Shown here one piece after another: positions 1 to 10,417 of a stretch of DNA of 18,765 nucleotides (its first letter is position 1; each line of letters starts with the position of its first letter). The stretch is taken from contig CAYUVF010000068.1 of assembly GCA_964448045.1 (NCBI GenBank), positions 1 through 18,765 on the forward strand, given 5' to 3'. A program made the translations under genes and the position numbers. The notes beneath the pieces are model-generated. The model was not told where the DNA came from. It ran no database searches and saw only the letters and a program-made list of their open reading frames with translations. The DNA comes from CAYUVF01 sp964448045. Lineage in GTDB: Bacteria; Bacteroidota; Rhodothermia; Rhodothermales; Salinibacteraceae.

Positions 1-1
1 G

Positions 2-3337
<3,336 letters not shown>

Positions 3338-3351
3338 GTTGCGGCAGGTGC

Positions 3352-4449
3352 TCAGGCGGTGATCGTACGGGCTACCTTCAGCACATCCGCCAATACGCCG
3401 CTGGCTGTCACATCCGGTCCTGCCCCTGGGCCGCGCACCGTGAGCGGCGATGTCGTGTAGCGATCCGTCGCAATCTCGAATAGGTTGTCTTGCCCGTCGA
3501 GCTGCCCAAACGCGGAAGCGCGCGGGACCGCCTGCACGCCCACGCGGATGCCATCCGCGGAGAAAGTGCCGAGGTACTGCAGCACCGCCTCCTCGTCTTC
3601 GGCCGATTCGGAGCGCTCGCGCCACTGATTATCGACGGCCCCGAGCCGGTTCACCACCGCCTCACGGGGGACATCGTGCAACGTATCGGGCACGAGCGAC
3701 TCCACCTGCACGTCGCTCCGCTCGATGGGGTGTCCCGCCGTCCGCGCCAGAATGATGAACTTCCGCGCCACGTCCTCGCCCGAGAGGTCATCGCGCACGT
3801 CCGGCTCGGCGTAGCCCCGGTCGATGGCCGCGCGCACCGCTGCGCTGAACGTGCTCCCATTCCGCAGCGCGCTGAAGAGGAACGTGAGCGTGCCCGACAC
3901 GGCGCCGCGAATCGTGCGGATGCGGTCGCCCGTCTCGACGAGGTCGCGCACGGTCTGGACAACAGGCAGCCCGGCGCCGACGGTCGTCTCGTAGCGATAG
4001 TGCACGCCGCGCGCCCGCGCCATCCGGAGGAGTCGGTCGAAGTCGGCCTGCGGGCGCGTGTTCGCGAGCTTGCTGGGGGTGACGACGTGGATGCTCGCCT
4101 GAAAGAGCCGCTCGTAGAAGCCGGCCACGTCGGGATGGCCGGTGGCGTCGACGAAGATGAGCGGACGCGGCGCGCTTTGCACGAGGCGTTGCAGAACGGC
4201 GGACCAGTCGAGTGGATCGGCATCGGCCAGCGCATCGGGCACGGCACGCGGCGGGAGCCCGGCCGGATGCCAGCATGCGCGCTGCGAGGTGCAGGCGCCG
4301 ATCAGCCGGAGCGGCGCATTGGCGGACGCAAGCTGCTCCAGCACCGCCGATCCAACAGCGCCGACGCCGGCCAGAAACAGATGGGCCGTGCGCGCCGATT
4401 TGGCCGGTGGGGATGCGACGTCGAGCGAAGGAAATACGCGAGGGGACAT
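3352..4449 (-). CDS. hom: Homoserine dehydrogenase, no ACT domain
   Basis: Reduces aspartate-4-semialdehyde to homoserine with NAD(P)H, the branch point to methionine and threonine. The 365-aa product has an N-terminal Rossmann motif GVGAVG at 28-33, TPSK with Lys127, YETTVGAGLP (153-162), SGTLTF (185-190), and DLSGEDVARK ending in Lys230; Lys127 and Lys230 match the catalytic lysines known in the family. The C-terminal GPGAGPDVTASGVLAD motif is typical of the ThrA-type dehydrogenase domain. The protein ends right after this motif, so no ACT domain is present. It is the last gene of the minus-strand metY-metX-kinase-hom set, 84 nt behind the aspartate kinase. The ATG at 4449 places about 20 residues before the Rossmann fold, so the start is reasonable. 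Confidence 0.93.
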   Translation of the reverse strand: MSPRVFPSLDVASPPAKSARTAHLFLAGVGAVGSAVLEQLASANAPLRLIGACTSQRACWHPAGLPPRAVPDALADADPLDWSAVLQRLVQSAPRPLIFVDATGHPDVAGFYERLFQASIHVVTPSKLANTRPQADFDRLLRMARARGVHYRYETTVGAGLPVVQTVRDLVETGDRIRTIRGAVSGTLTFLFSALRNGSTFSAAVRAAIDRGYAEPDVRDDLSGEDVARKFIILARTAGHPIERSDVQVESLVPDTLHDVPREAVVNRLGAVDNQWRERSESAEDEEAVLQYLGTFSADGIRVGVQAVPRASAFGQLDGQDNLFEIATDRYTTSPLTVRGPGAGPDVTASGVLADVLKVARTITA

Positions 4450-4533
4450 GCGGGGATGGTTTCGGGTTGAGTGGGTTCAGGGTGCAGATTCGGGAGCGCG
4501 AGCGCTTGGTCTCCTTCCGCGGGGTGTTCGTGC

Positions 4534-5493
4534 TCAGGACCCGATAGCGTGTCGGACGGCGGGGAGGATCTGCGAGCCGGGCGCCTCGGGGACACGCGTG
4601 CAGCGCACATGCATCGGGATGCCGGTGTCGGCGAGCGGATCGAGCGCGTTGGGGTGCAGGCCGAGGCGCCCATCGTGCGTCCAGGCCAGTGCCTGCTCGA
4701 ACTCGACCCGGTCGAGCCGCCGGGCGTCGTCGTGCCGGTTGGGGTCGCGCGTGTACAGCCCATCGACATCCGTCCAGCGCTCCAGCCGCTCGGCGCCGAG
4801 GCCACGGGCCAGCAGCGCGGCCGAGTAGTCGCTTCCGCCGCGGCCGAGCGTGGTCGTCACGCCATCGCCCGTCGCGCCGATGAAGCCCGTCACCACCGGC
4901 ACCCGATCGGCCGGGCGCCGTGCCTGCCACTGGCGGATCTGTTGCCCCGTCGCGTCGAGGTCCACGGCGGCGCCTCCGGGGATGGCGTTGGTGCGGATGA
5001 GCCGCGTCGCATCGACAGCGTGAGCAGCACATCCGGCCTGCGTAAGCACCGCCGCCAACAGCGGCACCATCAGCCGCTCGCCAGTGGCCAATACGGCATC
5101 CCGCGCAGCCGACGTGCCCGAAGTATCGACCGCGCGCAGAGCACGGTGCAGATCCGTCAGATGCGCATGCAGCGCGGCGCCATACGGGGTGCGGAGCGCC
5201 TCGTCGTCGAGCGCGGCATGCGCCAACTGAAGATACCGACGGCCAATGCGGCGCGCCCACGTGTCGGCCGCTGACGGATCCGACACCGCTTCATCGGCGG
5301 CGCGCACCAGATCATCCGTCACGCCGGCCGCTGCCGAGGTGACGATTACGGGCCGGCACGTCTTGGCCGCCTCCGCCACAATGCCCGTTACGTGGCGGAG
5401 CCCGATCGCATCGCCCACGGACGTGCCGCCAAACTTGAGCACGCGAATCGGACGCGCGTCGTTGGAACTTCTCAGAACCGAGAAATCAGTCAT
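4534..5493 (-). CDS. lysC: Aspartate kinase, catalytic domain only
   Basis: Phosphorylates aspartate, the first step to lysine, threonine and methionine. The 319-aa product carries the full amino-acid-kinase fold: KFGGTSVG from Lys20, ATGER (136-140), GFIGATGDGVTTTLGRGGSD ending at Asp222, and WTDVDGLYTRDP (240-251). It stops just after IPMHVRCTRVPEAPGSQI, which in the family is the end of the catalytic domain. The paired ACT domains that normally follow (lysine or threonine feedback) are absent, and only 84 nt separate it from hom, so they are not hidden in another frame. The start at 5493 (MTDF) gives a short lead to KFGGTS; the in-frame ATG 21 codons upstream is less likely. Kinase plus dehydrogenase resemble a split ThrA without its regulatory linker. 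The symbol is generic; thrA would also be defensible. Confidence 0.9.
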   Translation of the reverse strand: MTDFSVLRSSNDARPIRVLKFGGTSVGDAIGLRHVTGIVAEAAKTCRPVIVTSAAAGVTDDLVRAADEAVSDPSAADTWARRIGRRYLQLAHAALDDEALRTPYGAALHAHLTDLHRALRAVDTSGTSAARDAVLATGERLMVPLLAAVLTQAGCAAHAVDATRLIRTNAIPGGAAVDLDATGQQIRQWQARRPADRVPVVTGFIGATGDGVTTTLGRGGSDYSAALLARGLGAERLERWTDVDGLYTRDPNRHDDARRLDRVEFEQALAWTHDGRLGLHPNALDPLADTGIPMHVRCTRVPEAPGSQILPAVRHAIGS

Positions 5494-5535
5494 CGAAATG
5501 GCTTGAAATAAACAGATGGTATGTCGTCGAAGCGA

Positions 5536-5554
5536 GGACGGATGCGCATCGTCC
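5536..5554. repeat. Short dyad in the metX to aspartate kinase spacer
   Basis: The 98-nt spacer between the metX stop and the kinase start holds a self-complementary block: GGAC, one unpaired G, the perfect dyad GATGCGCATC, then GTCC. It could fold as a small intercistronic hairpin or be a protein site. No T-run follows on the minus strand, so it is not an obvious terminator. The rest of the spacer is a low-complexity run of CCACTC/TCCTC-type words on the plus strand. Confidence 0.35.
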
Positions 5555-5591
5555 ACTCATCCACTCCTCCTCTCATTCCTTCAGGACGTCC

Positions 5592-6665
5592 TCACGCGGC
5601 CACCGGCCGACACGCCGTCTCCTGCCGCGCGCGCCAGCGGACGATGAGCTCGTTCAGGTCGTCCAGCTCGATCAAAAAGGCGTCGTGCCCGTGTGGAGAT
5701 GACAGCACCTCCAGCGTCGCATGCGGCAGATGATCGGCCAGCTCCTCCTGTTCGACAAGCGGGTAGAGCACGTCCGAGTCGATGCCGACGACGAGCGCCG
5801 GCTGCTCGATGGAGCGGAGCACCGCCGCGTAGTCGCCCCGGTCGCGCGCTACGTCGTGGGCGTCCATCTGCTGCGTGAGGCGGACGTAGCAGTTCGCGTC
5901 GAAGCGATCGACCAGCTTCTCGCCCTGATAGCGGAGGTAGCTCTCCACGGCAAAGGGCGATGCGTCGTCGGGCGAGGCGCCGTCCATCACCTCGCGTCCG
6001 AAGCGCCCCTCGAATGACGGATGCGAGCGGTACGACACCATCGCCATCATGCGTGCCGCAGCCAGTCCGCGCGTGGGCGGCGCATCCTCCGAGTAGCGCC
6101 CGTCCTGCCAGTTCGGATCGGCGTAGATAGCCTGCCGCTGCGCCTCGCTCCATCCGATCTGCCAGGCCGTATGCCGCCCGCCGACGGCGATGGGCACGAG
6201 CGTCCGCACAAACGGCGCGCCGTCGGATGTGCGCTCGAAGGCCCATTCGAGCACGTGCATGCCGCCCATCGAGCCGCCGAGCGCGCAGGCGACCTGGCGG
6301 ACGCCGAGGCGGTCGAGCAGCTTCCGGTGCAGCCGCACCGTATCGCGCGGTGTGAAGCGTGGGAAATCCGCCCCGTAGGGCTGTCCGGTGGCCGGATTGG
6401 CCGTGACGGGCGCAACGGAGCCGTACGGCGAGCCCGGCACATTGGCGCAGAGGATGAAGTCCCGCGACGGATCGAGCGCGCGGCCGGGTCCGAAGAGCTC
6501 GTCCCACCACTCGGCGGCGTCGGGGCTGCCGGTGAGCGCGTGGCAGACGAGCACGGCGTTGTCGCCCGCGTCGTTCAGCCGGCCCCAGCTCCGGTAGGCC
6601 ACCGGCACCTCGCGCAATGGGGTTCCGCCCTCCAGCGTAAACTGCGGTATCGTGATCGTTGGCAT
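5592..6665 (-). CDS. metX: Homoserine O-acyltransferase MetX (probably acetyltransferase)
   Basis: Alpha/beta-hydrolase-fold enzyme that acylates homoserine using acetyl-CoA (some family members use succinyl-CoA), activating it for sulfhydrylation by MetY. The 357-aa product has the nucleophile elbow GGSMGG with Ser132, the acid in GIDSDVLYP (Asp298), and the base in SSPHGHDAFL (His327). The upstream motifs NAVLVCHALTGS (36-47) and CANVPGSPYGS (73-83) are family hallmarks. I chose the ATG at 6665 (MPTITIPQF) because the homology-like N-terminus begins there; the frame stays open further upstream into the metY spacer without recognisable sequence. It lies 88 nt behind metY and 98 nt ahead of the kinase gene on the same strand, so co-transcription is likely. 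Acetyl versus succinyl specificity is not decidable here. Confidence 0.95.
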   Translation of the reverse strand: MPTITIPQFTLEGGTPLREVPVAYRSWGRLNDAGDNAVLVCHALTGSPDAAEWWDELFGPGRALDPSRDFILCANVPGSPYGSVAPVTANPATGQPYGADFPRFTPRDTVRLHRKLLDRLGVRQVACALGGSMGGMHVLEWAFERTSDGAPFVRTLVPIAVGGRHTAWQIGWSEAQRQAIYADPNWQDGRYSEDAPPTRGLAAARMMAMVSYRSHPSFEGRFGREVMDGASPDDASPFAVESYLRYQGEKLVDRFDANCYVRLTQQMDAHDVARDRGDYAAVLRSIEQPALVVGIDSDVLYPLVEQEELADHLPHATLEVLSSPHGHDAFLIELDDLNELIVRWRARQETACRPVAA

Positions 6666-6723
6666 AGGGAAAATCCGTTTGGGGTGGTGGATTCGCGGAT
6701 GCCGAGTTGAGGCCGATGCCCCA

Positions 6724-6744
6724 ACCCGGACCCCGGAACCCGGA
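6724..6744. repeat. Three 7-bp tandem units (ACCCGGA-like) in the metY-metX spacer
   Basis: ACCCGGA, CCCCGGA and ACCCGGA follow each other without gaps in the 88-nt spacer between metY and metX. This is a short intergenic microrepeat, and the purpose is unknown. I see no strong terminator here, which agrees with metX being read through from metY. Confidence 0.6.
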
Positions 6745-6753
6745 ATGCCGAAC

Positions 6754-8082
6754 TCAAGCGGATACCGGCACGGCGGCCAGCGCCTGCTGAAAATCCGCTT
6801 TGATGTCGTCGATGTGCTCGATGCCGACGGAGACGCGCACCATGTCAGGCTCGACGCCGGAGGCCTTTTGCTCCTCTTCGGTGAGCTGCTGATGCGTCGT
6901 CGAGGCCGGGTGGATGACGAGCGTCTTCGCGTCGCCCACGTTGGCGAGGTGGCTGGCGAGTTCGACATTTTCGACGAAGGCCTGCCCGGCCTCTTTTCCG
7001 CCCTTCACCCCAAAGGCGAGCACGGCGCCGAAGCCGTTCGTCAGGTACTGCCGGGCGCGCTCGTGGTACGGGTGATCCGCCAATCCGGGATAGCTGACCC
7101 ACTCGACGGCATCGTGCGCCTGCAGCCACTCGGCCAGCGCCAGCGCGTTGTCGCAGCTCCGCTGAACGCGCAGCGAGAGCGTCTCCAGCCCCTGCAGCAG
7201 CAGAAACGATCCGAATGGGTTCTGCGACGGGCCGAAGTCGCGCAGGCTCTCGACGCGGGCGCGCATGATGAACGCGACGTTGGTGTCGAGCACACCGTCG
7301 GGGCCGAACGTGTCCCAGAACTGGAGGCCGTGGTAGTTGGGGTTCGGCTCGGTGAACTCGGGGAAGCGGCCGTTATCCCACGGGAAGCTGCCGGCATCGA
7401 CGATGACGCCGCCGATGGTGGTGCCGTGCCCGCCGATCCACTTCGTTGCGCTGGCGGTGACGATGTCGGCGCCGTGCTCGATGGGGCGGCACAGGTAGCC
7501 CGCCGCGCCGAAGGTGTTGTCCACGACGAGCGGCACGCCGTGCTCGTGGGCGATGTCGGCGATCCGCTCGAAGTCGGGAATATTGAAGCGCGGATTGCCG
7601 ATCGTCTCCAGATAGACCGCCTTCGTCCGGTCGTCAATCAGTCCGGCGATGGAGTCGGGGTCGTCGCCATCGGCAAACTTGACGTTCAGGCCGCGGCGCG
7701 GGAAGGAGTTCTTGAATTGATTGTACGTCCCGCCGTAGAGATAGCTCGCCGAAACGATGTTATCGCCGTGCTCAGCCAGCGTGTTCAGCGCGAGGAACTG
7801 GGCGGATTGGCCGCTCGCCGTCGCCAGCGCGGCCACGCCGCCTTCGAGCGCCGCCACGCGCTTCTCGAAGACATCGTTCGTCGGGTTCATGATGCGCGAG
7901 TAGATGTTGCCGAACTCTTTCAGGGCGAAGAGATCGGCGCCGTGCTCGGCATCGTCGAAGGTGAACGACGTGCTCGCGTAGATGGGCACAGCCCGCGCAT
8001 TGGTGGCGGGGTCGGGCTCCTGCCCGGCGTGGAGCTGAAGCGTCTCGTAGCGGGGCGAATGCTGCTGTCCGTTCGTGCTCAT
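6754..8082 (-). CDS. metY: O-acetylhomoserine sulfhydrylase MetY (PLP-dependent)
   Basis: Converts O-acetylhomoserine plus sulfide to homocysteine in the direct-sulfhydrylation route. The 442-aa product belongs to the Cys/Met-metabolism PLP enzymes: LQLHAGQEPDP near residue 15, YSRIMNPTND (61-70), Asp188 in VVDNTF (contacts the PLP ring), and the Schiff-base Lys214 in SATKWIGGHG. The RVSVGIEHIDDIKADF C-terminus is also typical. The frame is open far upstream through the riboswitch, but family-like sequence begins at MSTNGQQ, so the ATG at 8082 was chosen; the ATG at 8118 is an alternative. No clear Shine-Dalgarno precedes either. It is the first gene behind the SAM-I riboswitch and terminator, so its expression, and probably that of the three genes after it, should fall when SAM is plentiful. 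Confidence 0.95.
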   Translation of the reverse strand: MSTNGQQHSPRYETLQLHAGQEPDPATNARAVPIYASTSFTFDDAEHGADLFALKEFGNIYSRIMNPTNDVFEKRVAALEGGVAALATASGQSAQFLALNTLAEHGDNIVSASYLYGGTYNQFKNSFPRRGLNVKFADGDDPDSIAGLIDDRTKAVYLETIGNPRFNIPDFERIADIAHEHGVPLVVDNTFGAAGYLCRPIEHGADIVTASATKWIGGHGTTIGGVIVDAGSFPWDNGRFPEFTEPNPNYHGLQFWDTFGPDGVLDTNVAFIMRARVESLRDFGPSQNPFGSFLLLQGLETLSLRVQRSCDNALALAEWLQAHDAVEWVSYPGLADHPYHERARQYLTNGFGAVLAFGVKGGKEAGQAFVENVELASHLANVGDAKTLVIHPASTTHQQLTEEEQKASGVEPDMVRVSVGIEHIDDIKADFQQALAAVPVSA

Positions 8083-8170
8083 AGGGGCTGGATGGTCGAT
8101 GGGTTCGGGGAGAGCCATCCAGAAGAGCCGAGCGAACGGCGCCAGGCGAGCCGGCGGTGCGGCGGGACAT

Positions 8171-8195
8171 AAAAAATCCCCAACCGCAAGGGGAT
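8171..8195 (-). terminator. Intrinsic terminator of the SAM riboswitch expression platform
   Basis: On the minus strand ATCCCC (8195-8190) and GGGGAT (8181-8176) form a 6-bp stem around an 8-nt loop, followed at once by a T-run (8175-8171). It lies 35 nt after the aptamer and about 90 nt before the metY start. This is the expected position for a transcriptional OFF switch. Confidence 0.85.
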
Positions 8196-8230
8196 GCAGA
8201 TGGGGAAGGTCAACCAGAAGGTTGCGTTCC

Positions 8231-8346
8231 CACTCATCTTCCCTCGCGTCGTGCGAGGCAGGACGTGGCACCTTTCCGCGCCGGGTGTGGCGCGGCGGTT
8301 GCCAGGGCTTCGTCGGGCCTGCTCCCTCCACCCTTCTGGATGAATG
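8231..8346 (-). promoter_or_regulatory. SAM-I (S-box) riboswitch aptamer upstream of metY
   Basis: Read on the minus strand, the segment opens with CATTCATC (8346-8339), which pairs fully, with one G-U, to the closing GATGAGTG (8238-8231) as helix P1. Inside are the S-box hallmarks GGTGGAGGGA, GGCCC, GA-AGCCC and GGCAACC (8303-8297). Helix P3 follows (CCGCGCC with GGCGCGG), then GGTGCCA with TCCTGCC, a P4 hairpin (CTCGC with GCGAG) and GGGAAGATGAG. Length (116 nt) and order match the family. Binding of S-adenosylmethionine should stabilise P1 and favour the terminator at 8171-8195. After the aptamer, GATG, GGGAA and CAACC can alternatively pair with GGTTG, TTCCC and CATC (8212-8199), a long hairpin that would break P1 and is a candidate antiterminator fold. 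Confidence 0.96.
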
Positions 8347-8376
8347 TACTACCAACAGTATGTCATGATGCTACAC

Positions 8377-8406
8377 ACGGTATCGGATACCGCCGCCCAA
8401 AGTCAA
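8377..8406 (-). promoter_or_regulatory. Candidate promoter of the met operon with an overlapping dyad
   Basis: On the minus strand TTGACT (8406-8401) is followed after 18 nt by TACCGT (8382-8377), about 30 nt before riboswitch helix P1. The plus-strand segment 8379-8391 is a perfect dyad, GGTATC-G-GATACC, overlapping the proposed -10. This is a motif match by eye only. Rhodothermota promoters are not well enough known to me to be sure of the elements. Confidence 0.4.
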
Positions 8407-8440
8407 TTCCCGCCGTGTGAAAAAGTGGTTATGGGTTTGG

Positions 8441-8487
8441 GCGTGTGGGCGAGAGGGAAGGGAGATCGCGCTTTTGGGCTCACACGC
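8441..8487. repeat. 10-bp inverted repeat downstream of the ABC exporter gene
   Basis: GCGTGTGGGC (8441-8450) pairs with GCTCACACGC (8478-8487) over 10 bp with one G-T, leaving a 27-nt loop. It starts 25 nt past the exporter stop on the minus strand and may mark the transcript end. No clean T-run follows. The remainder of 8347-8512 holds only the candidate met promoter. GGGCGTGTGGG (8439-8449) recurs inverted at 10388-10398. Confidence 0.5.
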
Positions 8488-8512
8488 TCAACCGCCGAGC
8501 CGTCCCACGCCA

Positions 8513-10291
8513 TCACGTATCCATTGGTTGGAACTGGAGGGCGGCGAGGTCGCGGTAGAGGCCGTCCTGCTGCATGAGCGACTCGTGCGTGCCCGTCTGC
8601 ACGATGCGCCCGTCGTCGAGAACGAGGATGCGGTCGGCGTGCTGGACGGTGGAGAGGCGGTGGGCGATGATGAAGGTGGTGCGCCCGTCCATGAGCCGCT
8701 CCAGCGCGTCCTGTACGAGCGCCTCCGAGGCCGAGTCGAGCGACGACGTGGCCTCATCGAGCAGCAGAATTCGCGCGTCGCGAAGCAGCGCCCGAGCGAT
8801 GGCAATCCGCTGGCGCTGGCCGCCCGAGAGCTTCACGCCTCGCTCGCCCACGGCGGCGTCGTAGCCGTCCGGCAGTGCCGTGATGAAGTCGTGCGCGTTG
8901 GCGGCCCGGGCCGCTTCTTCGACGGCCTCGTCGGAGGCCTCGAGCCGCCCGTAGCGGATGTTCTCGCGGATCGACGCGTTGAATAGACTGATCTCCTGCG
9001 AGACGACGGCCATCTGCTGTCGCAGCGAGCGCAGCGTGACCTGCCGCAGGTCGTGCCCGTCAATCAGAATGCGCCCGTCCGTCGGATCGTAGAAGCGGGG
9101 GATGAGGCTCATCAGCGTCGTTTTACCGGCGCCGCTGGGGCCGACGAGCGCGACGGTCGTGCCCGGCTCGACGGCTACGTCGATGTCGCGCAGCACGGGC
9201 TGGCCCGGTTCGTACGCAAAGGTGACAGAGTCGAACTCCACATGTCCATCGACGATCGGCAGCGGCGTGGCCTCCGGCGCGTCTTGGATGTCCGACGACG
9301 TATCGAGCAGCTCAAAGAGCCGCTCCGACGCCCCCGCCGCGCTGTTGAATGTGGCGTAGAGGCGCGACATCCCGCCCACGCTCCGCGCAATGTTGAACGC
9401 GTAGAAGATAAACGCCACCAGGTCGCCCGCCGTGAGGCGCCCGGCGAGCACCTCGGTGCCGCCGTACCAGAAAATCGCCACCAGCGCCGAGAAGAAAAGC
9501 AGTCCGATCGACGAGGAGAAAATCGACGAGACGAGCACCTTGAAACGCGCCGTCTCGAACAGGTCTTCCACCGCCGTATTATACCGCTCGACCTCGTAGT
9601 CGGATCGCGCAAACGCTTTCACCACGCGGATGGCCGCCAGCGCTTCCTCGGCGACGGAGGTCGTATCGGCGAGCTGATCTTGAATCCGGCGCGAGAGCTG
9701 GCGAATCTTGCGGCCAAAAAAGACCGCGGCCACCGTTACCGCCGGCACGACGACGAAAATGATGAGGCTGAGCCGCCAGTTGAGCACCGCCATCAGCGCG
9801 ACCGAGCCGACGAGCGAGAGGCTCTGTGTGAGCAGATCGGCGAGGGCCTGCGTGACGGCCGTGCGGACGGAGCCCACGTCGTTGGTGAGGCGCGAGGTCA
9901 GGTCGCCCGTGCGATGATCGGCGAAGAAGCGCAGGCTGAGGCGGTGCAGATGGCGGTAGACGCGCTGCCGCAGATCCGCCACGACGCGCTCGCCCGTCCA
10001 CTGCAACAGGTACGATCCGCCGAAGGAGGTGACCGCCTGAATCAGGAAGAGAATGAGCAGGCCGATGGTGAGCCGGTTGAGCAGCGCGCGGTTGCCGTCC
10101 TCGAAGACGGCGTTCAGGAGCTCGCGCAGGCCGAGCGGGACCGCCAGCGCAATCAGCGAGCCGAGCACGGTGAGTACGAGCGCGAGGTAGAGGCGGCGCC
10201 GGTAGGGCCGCGTCAGCCGGACGAGCCGGCGCATGGCCGTCCACAGCTTCGACGGCGCGCGGTAGGTTGTGTCGGATGCGTCGGTGCTCAC
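8513..10291 (-). CDS. ABC exporter half-transporter, MsbA-like (membrane and ATPase domains fused)
   Basis: A 592-aa type I exporter half-subunit that should work as a homodimer in the inner membrane, moving lipids, drugs or peptides outward. The N-terminal region (about 20-330) is the six-helix ABC_membrane domain, with long hydrophobic segments and the coupling sequence LSLRFFADHRTGDLTSRLTND. The nucleotide-binding domain carries Walker A GPSGAGKT (384-391), signature LSGGQ (488-492), Walker B ILLLDE ending at Asp512/Glu513, D-loop SLD and switch His544. All catalytic residues are present. The start is a GTG at 10291 (reads VSTDASD). The MFS gene lies upstream on the same strand after 126 nt, and the two may form an export-related unit. 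The substrate cannot be assigned from sequence alone. Confidence 0.93.
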   Translation of the reverse strand: MSTDASDTTYRAPSKLWTAMRRLVRLTRPYRRRLYLALVLTVLGSLIALAVPLGLRELLNAVFEDGNRALLNRLTIGLLILFLIQAVTSFGGSYLLQWTGERVVADLRQRVYRHLHRLSLRFFADHRTGDLTSRLTNDVGSVRTAVTQALADLLTQSLSLVGSVALMAVLNWRLSLIIFVVVPAVTVAAVFFGRKIRQLSRRIQDQLADTTSVAEEALAAIRVVKAFARSDYEVERYNTAVEDLFETARFKVLVSSIFSSSIGLLFFSALVAIFWYGGTEVLAGRLTAGDLVAFIFYAFNIARSVGGMSRLYATFNSAAGASERLFELLDTSSDIQDAPEATPLPIVDGHVEFDSVTFAYEPGQPVLRDIDVAVEPGTTVALVGPSGAGKTTLMSLIPRFYDPTDGRILIDGHDLRQVTLRSLRQQMAVVSQEISLFNASIRENIRYGRLEASDEAVEEAARAANAHDFITALPDGYDAAVGERGVKLSGGQRQRIAIARALLRDARILLLDEATSSLDSASEALVQDALERLMDGRTTFIIAHRLSTVQHADRILVLDDGRIVQTGTHESLMQQDGLYRDLAALQFQPMDT

Positions 10292-10385
10292 GTCAGATTA
10301 CTGATCGTATGCAGCATGCAGTGGGTTGCCTGCTCCGGGCAGAAGCGGTTAGGCGTTCGGGCGAGGGGCGTTTTTCTCTCCCAGA

Positions 10386-10412
10386 CTCCCACACGCCCTT
10401 TCGCTCACACGC
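10386..10412. repeat. Intergenic repeat copy between MFS and ABC genes
   Basis: CCCACACGCCC (10388-10398) is the reverse complement of the 11-bp word at 8439-8449, and GCTCACACGC (10403-10412) repeats 8478-8487 in the same orientation. The copy starts 5 nt beyond the MFS stop. On the minus strand GGGCG and a later CGCCC can pair around the A-rich stretch, giving a possible weak terminator. The rest of the 126-nt spacer shows nothing I recognise. Confidence 0.5.
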
Positions 10413-10417
10413 AACCA

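Noticed and set aside
3490..5260. Long frames on both strands overlapping hom and the aspartate kinase gene (3490-4470 plus, 3788-5260 minus)
   Set aside because: They are alternative frames of two well-conserved enzymes, and their translations are compositionally biased.
8083..8355. N-terminal extension of metY by 91 codons
   Set aside because: The extension would translate through the SAM-I aptamer and its terminator, and family-like protein sequence starts only at 8082.
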